From NCBI RefSeq assembly GCF_006438915.1, contig NZ_RCZE01000014.1, forward strand, positions 79,876 through 143,875: a stretch of 64,000 nucleotides of DNA, in the 5' to 3' direction. This document shows positions 19,301-27,932 of this stretch, in pieces. The notes below the pieces were generated by a model. That model searched no databases and was not told the origin of the DNA. It saw nothing but the letters and a program-made list of their open reading frames with translations. The number at the start of each line of letters is the position of its first letter. The first letter of the stretch is position 1. The DNA comes from Pseudomonas arsenicoxydans. Lineage in GTDB: Bacteria; Pseudomonadota; Gammaproteobacteria; Pseudomonadales; Pseudomonadaceae. Position numbers and translations under genes: made by a program.

Positions 19301-22278
19301 CGGATATAGGTTTGCGCGGTATGCGTTTCCGGATTGGTCAGGCTGACCAGCAAGCCATTGCCGCCAATCCCGCCCGCACCACCGGTTGAGTAGACACCGA
19401 CATGGTTGGCCGCGATCAGCGTGCCGTACTTGTGCTCGCTCTTGTACGCCGTGGCACTGGCGCCGGAATCGGTGTAGCTCAATTCGACGTAGCTGTCGGC
19501 ATAGCCAAAGACATCACCGGCCAGGTGCCGGGCGTCGGTGGTGCGTTCAATGATGTCCTTGAACTGTTCGGTGACCACCTGCTCATTGAGGTTGGTCATC
19601 GCCGGCAAGCCGAGGTCGAGGCGGAACAGGTAATAGAAACGGTCACCGTCCATCAACCGTTCCATCTGGTCCTCGAAGATGGCGTTGAACGTGGTACCCA
19701 GTTGCCCGGTGTAGACGTGTTTTTCCGCCAGGCCACCGATCCACAGGTCAATCGCGTTGTAGCCGTCATAACCTGCCACGTGATTGCCGTTGGCGTCGGC
19801 TGCACCTGAGAGGAACAACGCCGCCTGTTCGGCCGTGACACTGCCGCCGGCATAGTTGACGGTGAGGCCCGAGACATCGGCATCGATGATCGCCTGAGCA
19901 TGGGCTTTATCACCGTCGAAGGAATACGCGGCGATGAAGTTCACCAGGGATTCGGGGTGAATCATGTTGTTGGCGAAGTCACTCCAGCTCGTATAAGGCG
20001 TCAGGCCATCGACGATCAGGTTGGTGTGGTGCTGCGCGCCAGCCGGCGAGGCACGCTCGGCAATCAGCGCATCATGGATCTGCTGACGCGCCTGGTTCAA
20101 GGTGGGCAGACCGAGGTCGCGACCACGGGCCAGGTTGATGGTCGCTAGGTCCAGTGGCTGTCCGAGCAAGCCTTGTTGCAACGCCGGGGTGACAAATTCG
20201 TCGATTTCGTTGCTGATCTGCCGGGTCATGCCCAACGCGATGGCGGTCGGTCCCACTTCGGCGAAACCGCCAGGGTTGAGGAAAGCCTGCTCAAGCGCAT
20301 AGTGGGTGATCGCGCCGGTCAGGTCGTAGCCGCCACTGGCATTTTTTTCCAGAGCATCGATGGTTTCACGCAATTGCGAGTGACCGAAACGGAACGCCGC
20401 CTGGCCATATTCCAGCGAGATGTTGGTATTGATGCCCGAGTCGTAAGTCACGAACTCTGGCAAGTCCGGGGTAATCAGCCGCGCGTATTGGTCGATCGCG
20501 ACGTGCTGATATTCCATTTCCACGGTCAGCTTCGCGGCGTAGAACAGCTTGTCCTGATCCCAGGACACGGTGACGCCATCAGCCAAGGTGAAGTTGCCAT
20601 TGGCATCGCTGTAAAAACCGCCGCTGCCGTTGCTGATCTGTACCTGCCAGTTGTGGCGCACAGTGGCGTCGGTCTGCGCCAGCACCTCGTTCTGCAGGTT
20701 GATCAGCTGCACGTTGTGGTCTTCGTGGAAGACGTGGTGAATGGCGGTCAGGCCGAAGTTTTCGTTCACCCGACCATCACCGGCAATGTAGTGGTCGCCC
20801 ACCGATTGCAGGAGCAATTCGTTGGCCACCGCAAAGTCGGCACTGCCGGGCGCCGCGCTGATGGAGAAGTCGGAAAAGTTGACGAAGCTGAACAGGTTCT
20901 TCGGCCCCGAGTTGTCATAGTTGATGACCATCCCGAACGGGTTGTTCGCGTCGAAAGTAATGCTGGTGATGTGCGCATCCAGCGACATCAGTTTCGCTTG
21001 ATCGATATGCACATCGTCGAAGTGCGGGTTCATGTCCAGCAGGATCGCTTCGCGGGTGTACACCGCTTGCACGCCCGCCGTGGTCGGGTCGGCGTCCAGC
21101 ACATGACCATGGGCATCGCGGACGCGGAAGTTGGCGACGTCGTCCCACGTCAGGTCGTCACGACCGGTGGCCAGCACGTGGGCACGCAGCTCACTCAAGG
21201 TCGGCAGGGTCTGGTGAGTCAGCACACCGTTGAGGGTCCAGGCGGCTTCGTCACTCAGGGTCGTGCCGTCAAACAACGCCGCCCCGGCAATGAATTGGCC
21301 AGGGTGATTAGGGTCCGCCACCCACTCACGCAGCAATTGAGTCACGGCATCGTTGGAGCCATAAGTCTGGTTCTGATCGATGTACGGCGAGTCGAGGTTG
21401 ACGTATTGCGCCTGACCTTGACCATCCACTTCGCTGACCGAGGCGCGGTGCACCTTGATCGAGTAAACCGGTTGTCCGTCCGGGCCAATCGAGCCATACA
21501 GCGGATCATCCGGGGCTAAAGGAATGGTGATCGTCGCGTTTTGATTGGGCTTGTTGATGAAGTCCAGGCCGTGGTCGAAGAACTGCCCGAACAAGGTGAA
21601 CCAGCCGGTGGTCGACGGGTCTCCGCTGACGGTGTTCTGGTTGCGAATGTAGTACTGGCCGGAGTCAGGCGAAGTGGTGTCGACTTCGCCGATGGTGCCG
21701 AGAATGCCCGGATTCGTGACGATCGCCACGCCCGTGGCGGTGTGCTGAATATGCCCATTGGCATCGGTGGCAAAGGTCACCCCGCCACTGACGATGGTCT
21801 GGCTGATCATCCGTGGTGTGTAGTCCACCAGCGAGGCTGTCGGATCGCTATACAGTGAACTACTGTCAGTCATGGGCGTGGCACCGACGGGAACACCGGC
21901 GCCCGTCAACGCGGCGTTGCTCATGTTCTGGTGAACGTAGTGCGTGTAGTCCGAGTGGGTCAGGCGGATGAAGTTCTGCCCGAAACTGCCCCAACTCTGT
22001 CCGTCCTGGGTCAGGTTATTGAAGTGGCCAGAGACGTCGCGTAAACCGATAGGGTCCCGTGCGCCGTTGTACCAGCTGGTTTCACCGACCGGAACATCCA
22101 GCGGGTTGAAACTGCCGAGAATCCCGAGCACATGGACATTGCCGTCAGAGCCGCTGTAACCGTAAAGCGGTTCACCGGCGGCGTTATAACCCACGACATG
22201 GATGGTTGGAAACGAAACCTGCTGCTCAAGAAACGAAATATCGTTTTGATTGAGGGTGAAGCGCTTTAGCTCATACAT
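16327..22278 (-). CDS. Secreted RTX animal-type haem peroxidase
   Basis: 1983 residues, the largest gene here. The N-terminal ~950 residues form an animal haem peroxidase: distal motif GQFFDHGLDF (about 230-240), TAIHHVFHEDHN (about 505), proximal haem ligand region AAFRFGHSQL (about 628) and ARGRDLGLPTLNQAR (about 720). All the expected catalytic landmarks are therefore present. The second half has several blocks of RTX nonapeptides (GGxGxDxLx type) and a serralysin-like C-terminus ending ASDFVGVV, the form recognised by type I secretion. I recall a similar peroxidase called PehA in P. putida. GGAG precedes the ATG by about 7 bases. The secretion genes follow at 24848-29276. Confidence 0.93.
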   Translation of the reverse strand: MYELKRFTLNQNDISFLEQQVSFPTIHVVGYNAAGEPLYGYSGSDGNVHVLGILGSFNPLDVPVGETSWYNGARDPIGLRDVSGHFNNLTQDGQSWGSFGQNFIRLTHSDYTHYVHQNMSNAALTGAGVPVGATPMTDSSSLYSDPTASLVDYTPRMISQTIVSGGVTFATDANGHIQHTATGVAIVTNPGILGTIGEVDTTSPDSGQYYIRNQNTVSGDPSTTGWFTLFGQFFDHGLDFINKPNQNATITIPLAPDDPLYGSIGPDGQPVYSIKVHRASVSEVDGQGQAQYVNLDSPYIDQNQTYGSNDAVTQLLREWVADPNHPGQFIAGAALFDGTTLSDEAAWTLNGVLTHQTLPTLSELRAHVLATGRDDLTWDDVANFRVRDAHGHVLDADPTTAGVQAVYTREAILLDMNPHFDDVHIDQAKLMSLDAHITSITFDANNPFGMVINYDNSGPKNLFSFVNFSDFSISAAPGSADFAVANELLLQSVGDHYIAGDGRVNENFGLTAIHHVFHEDHNVQLINLQNEVLAQTDATVRHNWQVQISNGSGGFYSDANGNFTLADGVTVSWDQDKLFYAAKLTVEMEYQHVAIDQYARLITPDLPEFVTYDSGINTNISLEYGQAAFRFGHSQLRETIDALEKNASGGYDLTGAITHYALEQAFLNPGGFAEVGPTAIALGMTRQISNEIDEFVTPALQQGLLGQPLDLATINLARGRDLGLPTLNQARQQIHDALIAERASPAGAQHHTNLIVDGLTPYTSWSDFANNMIHPESLVNFIAAYSFDGDKAHAQAIIDADVSGLTVNYAGGSVTAEQAALFLSGAADANGNHVAGYDGYNAIDLWIGGLAEKHVYTGQLGTTFNAIFEDQMERLMDGDRFYYLFRLDLGLPAMTNLNEQVVTEQFKDIIERTTDARHLAGDVFGYADSYVELSYTDSGASATAYKSEHKYGTLIAANHVGVYSTGGAGGIGGNGLLVSLTNPETHTAQTYIRDYRPDQGENPDGTAAVGYNSHEVLVGTDYNDWLDAGDGDDTIYGEGGDDILDGKAGADHIYGGDGNDVIYGGDIEDFLDGGEGDDTIYAGTSAGALDVVIGGNGNDHLYGEAGIDELYGGAGNDYIDAGGDTDLVHGGDGNDEIYGGDGPDILFGEDGDDIISGGSTGDQEFGGAGDDILLPGLGGAPGQGDGDEAIGDVGFDIAAFSDVNIALDAAADLNNQNIVAAPGTSVLFQPFNALLTDIEGLIGSRFSDARANTVTPANPLAGLIGNATENWLIGGSGDDVSQGNGGNDVIVGDSIKLADLNHLLASQGFAEHFTGLQSTRPDFVLGDNHQAAGTADGAADTAIYSGNYANYSITKFTDTRPGGELITAFKVVDLRVGAANVDGTDIVIGVEKLRFADRTINLSITNHLPTGNVVLSGYATAPTTPSRPVPAQYRLTANTSAIQDADGLPGPSGFSYQWQALVGATWLSIAGANASTFAPTNAQYGQQLRVITTYTDNNGTVEQLTSDPSEAVGRFIEGTNSFFFGDTLNGTNYQDILLGYSGNDVLNGGLGSDLLDGGAGNDTMRGNAGNDIYMVDANGDVVQENLNEGTDTVMSSVNYTLGANVENLTLLGSNNINGTGNALDNVIHGNSGNNQLSGLAGNDTVFGEAGNDTMLASLNDGNDHYDGGTGTDTYDLSATSAPATVDLIAGTSTSTQTGNDSLTGIENVTGSSGDDHIQGDGVSNLLQGQGGNDWMDGGSGDDTLVGGQGLDSLFGGLGNDTFRASVNDGNDSYDGGGDTDTYDLSGTSANATVNLSTGLASSSQTGSDTLTGVENVIGSTGANTLTGDNANNALTGQGGIDTLSGGGGADTLTGYGNRDTLTGGAGADMFVFSSTNDSGTSTASRDVITDFTQGSDHIDLSLIDARTSGAGSAGNQDFTFLGEWNGAGTEFNNQAQLKYHFVNVGGVDHTYVEGNVNSGSGADFQIDLVGHVALTASDFVGVV

Positions 22279-22351
22279 GGCAATCTCCAGATATCCGTTG
22301 AGTTGCAGGGTTTTCCAACCGACTTATCACGATGATCAGGGAACCGGACCG

Positions 22352-23842
22352 ATGGCAAAAGATGCAAAAGTCGAATCAAAAAACGAGACTTTTGTCAGTG
22401 ACCAGACTGAGACTTTGGTCGAGCCTCTCTCGGCCAGCGAGCGTGGCCACAAGGCAAACTGGCGCGTCAGGTTCAAGACCCGCGCACGCAACCTGAGTCG
22501 CTCTACACAATTTGTGATCGCCGCTGCGCTGATCCTGGGACTGACAATGTTTTTCGTCGGCAAACTGGTCAGTGCGCGCATAGAACGCGCCGCCGTGCAA
22601 AGCGCAGCGGAGGCCGGCGCTCACTATATGGAAGCGTTCCTGGAACCCTACGTTCAGGAGATGAGCCGCGATAACGGACTGTCGGCGTTGAGCATTGAAT
22701 CCCTCGACCGCCTCATGGAGAGCCGTTCGCTGAAACGGCACATTGTCTCGATCAAGATCTGGCGAGCAGACGGCACGGTGGTTTACAGCACCGACAAATC
22801 CATCACCAATCGCAAATTCCCGATGGATGAAATCGCCGGTGCAATCAAGGGCAACGTGGTCACCGACCTTGAGGACCTGGACCAGGAAGAGAATGAGTTC
22901 GAGCGAAAGCTGAACGTACCGCTCTATGAAATTTATGCACCGCTGCGGGAGTTCAATACCGGGAAAATCATCGCGGTGGGCGAGTTCTATGAAATGGCGG
23001 CCAGTCTGGAGGAGGAAATCAATCGCGTCCGCCAGCAAGTATGGATGGTGGTCGGTGCCGCGACCCTGGCGATGCTGACGCTGCTGTTCTTTATTGTCCG
23101 GCGCGGTGACAAGATCATCCAGCGTCAACAAGTGGCGTTGCGCTTGCGACTGCTGGAGCAAACCCGGTTGCACATCAGCAATGCCGCGTTGCAACGCAAG
23201 ATGACCAACGCGACTCAGGAGTTTTCACGAATAAACGAACTGACCCTGCGGCGCATCGGGGCCGACCTGCACGACGGCCCTGCGCAGCTGTTGACCCTGA
23301 TTCTCATCCGCCTCGACGACCTTGCCGAACACTGCACGGAGGTCGATCAGGAGTCGATGGAAACCATCCGGGGGGCGGCGACCGATGCATTGAGGGAGGT
23401 ACGGGATCTTTCCCGGGGGCTGGCCCTTCCGGAAATCAACGATCTGACCCTGCTGGAGGAGTTGCAGCTCGTGGCGCAACGACATGAGCAGCGCACCGGC
23501 ACCAAGGTCAAATTGAAACTGGGGCAATTGCCCGATGAGGTGTCGTTGCCGCTCAAGCTGTGCATCTATCGCTTTGTGCAGGAAACCCTGAACAACGCGT
23601 ACCGCCATGCCGCAGGCAAAGGTCAGGTTCTGAGCGGTAACCTTGTTAACGGGACGTTGCTCATCACGGTCAACGATAATGGCCCGGGCATGAGCGCCGA
23701 TGCCCTGGTGGCCGACATTCACGGCAGGACGCGATTGGGGCTGGCGGGGTTGCGTTATCGGGTGGAGTCGCTGGGCGGTGTGTTCCACATTGATTCAACA
23801 ACCGGCAATGGCACGTCAGTCACCGCACAATTCAAGTTGTAG
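22352..23842 (+). CDS. NarL-type sensor histidine kinase
   Basis: 496 residues. There is a cytoplasmic N-terminal tail, membrane helix about 52-70, a periplasmic sensor of about 170 residues, and a second helix about 230-250. A HisKA_3 dimerisation domain follows with the phospho-acceptor in GADLHDGPAQLL (near residue 306), then an ATPase domain with ETLNNAYRHAAG and GLAGLRYRVESLGG. The partner should be a LuxR-type regulator, and one is encoded directly downstream on the opposite strand. The start at 22352 has AGGGAA upstream and is only 73 bases from the divergent peroxidase start, so both share a promoter region. Confidence 0.92.
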   Translation: MAKDAKVESKNETFVSDQTETLVEPLSASERGHKANWRVRFKTRARNLSRSTQFVIAAALILGLTMFFVGKLVSARIERAAVQSAAEAGAHYMEAFLEPYVQEMSRDNGLSALSIESLDRLMESRSLKRHIVSIKIWRADGTVVYSTDKSITNRKFPMDEIAGAIKGNVVTDLEDLDQEENEFERKLNVPLYEIYAPLREFNTGKIIAVGEFYEMAASLEEEINRVRQQVWMVVGAATLAMLTLLFFIVRRGDKIIQRQQVALRLRLLEQTRLHISNAALQRKMTNATQEFSRINELTLRRIGADLHDGPAQLLTLILIRLDDLAEHCTEVDQESMETIRGAATDALREVRDLSRGLALPEINDLTLLEELQLVAQRHEQRTGTKVKLKLGQLPDEVSLPLKLCIYRFVQETLNNAYRHAAGKGQVLSGNLVNGTLLITVNDNGPGMSADALVADIHGRTRLGLAGLRYRVESLGGVFHIDSTTGNGTSVTAQFKL

Positions 23843-24532
23843 TCAGGAGCCACCTCGGGCGTCCAGCGGCGACGTCACATGAAGTCGGCCAATGCTTTCG
23901 CGTTCCCAATAGCGCCTCAAGGCGGTGACCGCTTCCACACGATTGCGGGCATGCAGTTTTTGCATCACGCAGGTCATGTAGTACTTGACGGTTTTTTCGC
24001 TGATCAACAGTTTGGAGGCCACTTCCTTATTCGTCAGGCCCTTTGAGACTTCGCGAATAATCTGCTCCTCCCGATGGGTGAGGTCGATCTTGCGAACTTC
24101 CGCCTCATGTTTTTTGAAATTGCTCAGCAGCTTGTTGGCAAATTCGGGGGTGATGTACGTTTCGCCCCGGGCGATGGACCGGATCGCCAGCACCAGGTCA
24201 GGCCCGCTAATCCCTTTCAATACATAACCGCGTGCTCCCGCCTCGAGCGCCGAATAAGCATCATCCTCTGACTCGGACACTGTCAGCATCAACACCTTCA
24301 CATCCGGCAACTGCGTGGAAATGAACCGCACCGAGCCGAACACGTCGCCCGGCATATTGACGTCCATCAGCATCACGTCCGGCCTCATTCGTATCGCGAT
24401 GCCCCGGGCTTCATCCGCGCTGCCACCCTGCTCCACGACTTGCAAATCCGCCCTCTTCCTCAACGTATTGGCAACACCTTCACGCAACAACGGATGATCG
24501 TCGACGATGCCAATCCGGATGAACGGGTTCAT
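23843..24532 (-). CDS. LuxR/NarL-family response regulator
   Basis: 229 residues. The receiver domain has DD at 11-12, phospho-acceptor Asp57 in MLMDVNMPG and Lys in YVLKGISG. The C-terminal LuxR helix-turn-helix is LTHREEQIIREVSKGL followed by TNKEVASKLLISEKTVKYYM. The start at 24532 has AGGAG 6 bases upstream; the longer frame adds 42 residues unlike a receiver. Its stop abuts the stop of the kinase gene (23842/23843), so kinase and regulator are convergent instead of co-transcribed. It lies between the peroxidase and its secretion genes and probably regulates them. Confidence 0.92.
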   Translation of the reverse strand: MNPFIRIGIVDDHPLLREGVANTLRKRADLQVVEQGGSADEARGIAIRMRPDVMLMDVNMPGDVFGSVRFISTQLPDVKVLMLTVSESEDDAYSALEAGARGYVLKGISGPDLVLAIRSIARGETYITPEFANKLLSNFKKHEAEVRKIDLTHREEQIIREVSKGLTNKEVASKLLISEKTVKYYMTCVMQKLHARNRVEAVTALRRYWERESIGRLHVTSPLDARGGS

Positions 24533-24847
24533 GAAAAACTCCTGAAAGGGCCAAGTATTCGAATACCCATTGATTAATAGCAGGTAACCCGAACGGGCGC
24601 TGGGCACCGGTCGGAAGTGCCGGGCACTTTGAGGCCGAAAATTAGACTTAGGTCGCACGAAATTTGACCGTCAATAAGCAATCTTCGTCATAAGCCTCTG
24701 AAAAATCAGCTCCCAACCCATTGTTTTTGAACGCTGTCAAAAACGTCAAAAAAACTTTTAGGCCGAAAACCCGGATCAGCCCTCCATCCGACCAACAGTC
24801 GTTCCCCTACGCTGAGGTACATAAATCCACGGCACGGGGACCCTCCG
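24533..24847. promoter_or_regulatory. Regulatory gap before the type I secretion genes
   Basis: A 315-base divergent region without a gene. It has a tandem AT-rich direct repeat GTCAAAAAC-GTCAAAAA at 24736-24752 and two copies of aggccgaaaa (about 24631 and 24761). These are candidate sites for the neighbouring LuxR-type regulator, but no binding motif is established from the sequence. Confidence 0.35.
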
Positions 24848-26584
24848 ATGGACAAGAAAAGCCAGCAGCGATCCGAGTTTGCCGAGGTGTTTTTTCAGTT
24901 GCGCCATACGTTTTATTCGCTGGCCGGGTTCAGTGGCGTCATCAACGTGCTAATGCTGGCGCCGGCCATCTATATGCTGCAGGTGTATGACCGGGCGCTG
25001 GTCAGCAGCAACCTCACCACGCTGCTGATGCTGACCCTGCTGATGATCGGTTTATACACCTTGCTGGCCATGCTGGAAGTGGTGCGTACCCGCGTGCTGA
25101 TCCGGGTCGGCAACCGCCTGGACATGGCCCTGAACCGTCGTGTCTTTACCGCCGCGTTCGAGCGCAACTTGCAGCGGGCTGGCGGCAACCCGGCCCAGGC
25201 TCTGCAAGACCTGGCGCAGGTCCGGCAGTTTCTGACCGGCAATGGATTGTTCGCGTTCTTCGATGCGCCATGGACGCCTATTTATCTGTTCGTCGCCTAC
25301 CTGATCCACCCCTTGCTCGGAATCGTCACCCTGTGCGGATCGCTGATCCTGGTGTCCCTGACCTGGCTCACCGAGATCGCCACCAAAAAGCCGTTGGGCG
25401 AGGCGAACCAGGCGTCACAAATCTCGGGCACTTTCGCCAACAACAATCTACGCAACGCCGAAGTCATCGAAGCCATGGGCATGTTACCGGCCATCACCCA
25501 GCGCTGGTTCGGCAGCCACCTGCGGATTCTCGAAATGCAGACCCTGGCCTCCGACCGTGCGGCTTACATCAGTGGGTTGGGGCGGTTCGTGCGTATCACC
25601 CTGCAATCGTTGATCCTCGGTACCGGCGCCCTGCTGGCCATCGAAGGCTCGATCACCCCCGGCATGATGATCGCTTGCTCGATCCTCAGCGGGCGCGCGC
25701 TGGCGCCCGTAGAACAACTGATCGGCGCCTGGAAGCAATTGCTCACCAGCCGTCGCGCCTGGTCGCGGCTCAAGCAACTGCTGCAAGAGTTTCCGCCCCG
25801 GGCCGATGCGATGAAACTGCAACGGCCACTGGGCATGCTCTCGGTGGAGCACTTGCACGCCGGGGCGCCGGGCATGAGCCAATCGATCATTCGCGGGCCG
25901 CACTTCAACCTGTCGCCGGGGGAATCGCTGGGCATCATCGGCCCGTCCGCGTCGGGCAAATCCACGTTGGCCCGGCTGCTGGTGGGCATCTGGCCGGCGC
26001 AAAGCGGCAAAGTACGGCTCGACGGCGTGGACGTCTACCTGTGGAACAAGGAAGAGCTCGGCCCCTGGGTCGGCTACCTGCCCCAGGACGTGGAATTGTT
26101 CGAAGGCAGCATCGCCGACAACATCGCCCGTTTCGGTGAGGTGGACAGTGACGCGGTGATCGTCGCGGCCAAACGGGCCGGTGTACACGACATGATCCTG
26201 CGGTTTACCCACGGTTATGACACGACCCTGGATGTAGACGGCAACCCGCTGTCGGGAGGGCAACGCCAGCGCATCGGCCTGGCCCGCGCGCTGTACGGCG
26301 AGCCGTCGATCATCGTGCTCGATGAACCGAACGCCAACCTTGACGACGCCGGGGAAAAAGCCCTGATCGAAGTGCTGGAAGACCTCAAATCCCGAGGCTG
26401 CACCACGGTGCTGATCAGCCACCGCCCGAGCATCCTCGGCACCGTCGACAAAGTCCTGATGCTGCGCGAAGGCAGCACGCAATTGTTCGGTCCACGGGAC
26501 GAAGTGTTTGCGGCATTGCGTCAAACCAGCGTGCTGCCGACGGTGGGCGCTCCGACCCTGTCAGCCGTTCGCGGGAGAGAATAA
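24848..26584 (+). CDS. Type I secretion ABC permease/ATPase
   Basis: 578 residues. The N-terminal membrane domain has about six helices (VINVLMLAPAIYMLQVYDRAL is typical of the PrtD group). The C-terminal ATPase has Walker A GPSASGKST (about 366), signature LSGGQRQR (about 469) and Walker B IIVLDEP (about 488). There is no N-terminal C39 peptidase, which fits export of RTX proteins with uncleaved C-terminal signals such as the peroxidase. It is the first of three genes that form a complete exporter; its stop is followed immediately by the next ATG. Confidence 0.95.
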   Translation: MDKKSQQRSEFAEVFFQLRHTFYSLAGFSGVINVLMLAPAIYMLQVYDRALVSSNLTTLLMLTLLMIGLYTLLAMLEVVRTRVLIRVGNRLDMALNRRVFTAAFERNLQRAGGNPAQALQDLAQVRQFLTGNGLFAFFDAPWTPIYLFVAYLIHPLLGIVTLCGSLILVSLTWLTEIATKKPLGEANQASQISGTFANNNLRNAEVIEAMGMLPAITQRWFGSHLRILEMQTLASDRAAYISGLGRFVRITLQSLILGTGALLAIEGSITPGMMIACSILSGRALAPVEQLIGAWKQLLTSRRAWSRLKQLLQEFPPRADAMKLQRPLGMLSVEHLHAGAPGMSQSIIRGPHFNLSPGESLGIIGPSASGKSTLARLLVGIWPAQSGKVRLDGVDVYLWNKEELGPWVGYLPQDVELFEGSIADNIARFGEVDSDAVIVAAKRAGVHDMILRFTHGYDTTLDVDGNPLSGGQRQRIGLARALYGEPSIIVLDEPNANLDDAGEKALIEVLEDLKSRGCTTVLISHRPSILGTVDKVLMLREGSTQLFGPRDEVFAALRQTSVLPTVGAPTLSAVRGRE

Positions 26585-27931
26585 ATGGGCGCCTTGAGTC
26601 TCGATCCGCGTGGCCAGGATTTGGTGCGCGCGGCGGCCAGTATCGATGTCGACGACCACCGTCCGGCACGTTGGGGCGTTTTGCTGGTGATCCTCGGCTT
26701 TGGTGGATTTCTGCTCTGGTCCTGGCTGGCACCGCTGGACGCCGGCATCGTCGCCACCGCCACGGTCAAGGTCACCAACAACCGCAAAACCATCCAGCAC
26801 ATCACGGGCGGCAGTGTCGAAGCGATTCTGGTGCGCGAAGGTGACAGCGTCAGCAAGGACCAGGAACTGGTTCGGCTCGACGCCACCCAGGCACTCTCGG
26901 AACAAGGGGTGGTGAACGCGCAGTACATCGCCACCAAAACCATGGAAAACCGCCTTGAGGCCGAGCGCGATGGCGCAGCCGACGTGGTGTTCGACCCCGC
27001 CATGTTGCAGCGTTACGCCGGCAACGATCATCTGAACGACGCCATCAACCTGCAACGTCATCTGTTCGCCACGCGTCGCACCAGCCTTGAGGGCGAAATT
27101 GGCATCCTGCGCGAGTCACTCAACTCCGCCGAAGCGCAGATCAAGGGTTTGCAGCACATCTACGGTGCCCGTTCGGCGCAGCTAGGGTTTCTCAATCAGG
27201 AGCTGGTCGGGGTCCGCCAACTCGCTGCCGAAGGCTATGTGCCCCGCAACCGGATGCTCGAACTGGAACGCAGCGGTTCTGATCTCATTGCCTCCCAGGC
27301 CGACAACCTGAACAACATTGCCAAGGCGCGGGGCCAGGTCGCCGACATCAAGCTGCGCATCCTTCAGCGCGAGTACGACTACCGCAAGGAAGTGCAGTCG
27401 CTGCTGGCCGACGTGCAGAAAGAAAACAGTGCCCTCACCGATCGTTTGCAGGCGCTGGATTATCAAGTCCGGCACACGGTGATCCGCTCGCCCATCGACG
27501 GCGTGGTCCAGGGCCTGAACGTGTCGACCATCGGCGGCGTGATTGCACCCGGATTCAAGATCATGGAAATCGTGCCGGCCCACGAACCGTTGCAGATCGA
27601 CGCGATGGTACCGGTGCAAGCCATCGACCGGATGACGCCGGGTCTGCCGGTGACCATTTCGTTCCCTGCGTTCAATCACGTTCAGACCCCGAACATTCCG
27701 GGCCAGGTGTTGACCATTTCCGCCGACCGCCTGGTCAGCGACGACAACAAACAGCCCTATTACCTGGCGCAGATCGAAGTGACACCCGCCGGCATGGCCA
27801 TGCTGGGCAGCAACCATATACGCGCGGGCATGCCCGCCTCCGTCACCATCAAGACGGGGGAACGCAACATGATGAGTTACCTGTTGAAACCACTGCTGGA
27901 CCGTGTCAACAGCGCGTTCAAGGAGCAGTGA
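26585..27931 (+). CDS. HlyD-family membrane fusion protein
   Basis: 448 residues with a single N-terminal membrane helix (WGVLLVILGFGGFLLWSWLAP), a biotinyl-lipoyl-like half motif (TIQHITGGSVEAILVREGDSV), a long coiled-coil hairpin (about 90-290), the second half motif (VIRSPIDGVVQGL) and a beta-barrel. This is the PrtE-type adaptor that bridges the inner-membrane ABC protein and the outer-membrane channel. Its ATG directly follows the TAA of the ABC gene, so translation is coupled. Confidence 0.95.
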   Translation: MGALSLDPRGQDLVRAAASIDVDDHRPARWGVLLVILGFGGFLLWSWLAPLDAGIVATATVKVTNNRKTIQHITGGSVEAILVREGDSVSKDQELVRLDATQALSEQGVVNAQYIATKTMENRLEAERDGAADVVFDPAMLQRYAGNDHLNDAINLQRHLFATRRTSLEGEIGILRESLNSAEAQIKGLQHIYGARSAQLGFLNQELVGVRQLAAEGYVPRNRMLELERSGSDLIASQADNLNNIAKARGQVADIKLRILQREYDYRKEVQSLLADVQKENSALTDRLQALDYQVRHTVIRSPIDGVVQGLNVSTIGGVIAPGFKIMEIVPAHEPLQIDAMVPVQAIDRMTPGLPVTISFPAFNHVQTPNIPGQVLTISADRLVSDDNKQPYYLAQIEVTPAGMAMLGSNHIRAGMPASVTIKTGERNMMSYLLKPLLDRVNSAFKEQ

Positions 27932-27932
27932 C

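Noticed and set aside
20173..21519. 448-codon plus-strand ORF opposite the RTX peroxidase
   Set aside because: It is a shadow of GC-rich codon bias in the peroxidase domain, which has all family motifs on the minus strand. The plus-strand product is Val/His/Arg-rich without family pattern.
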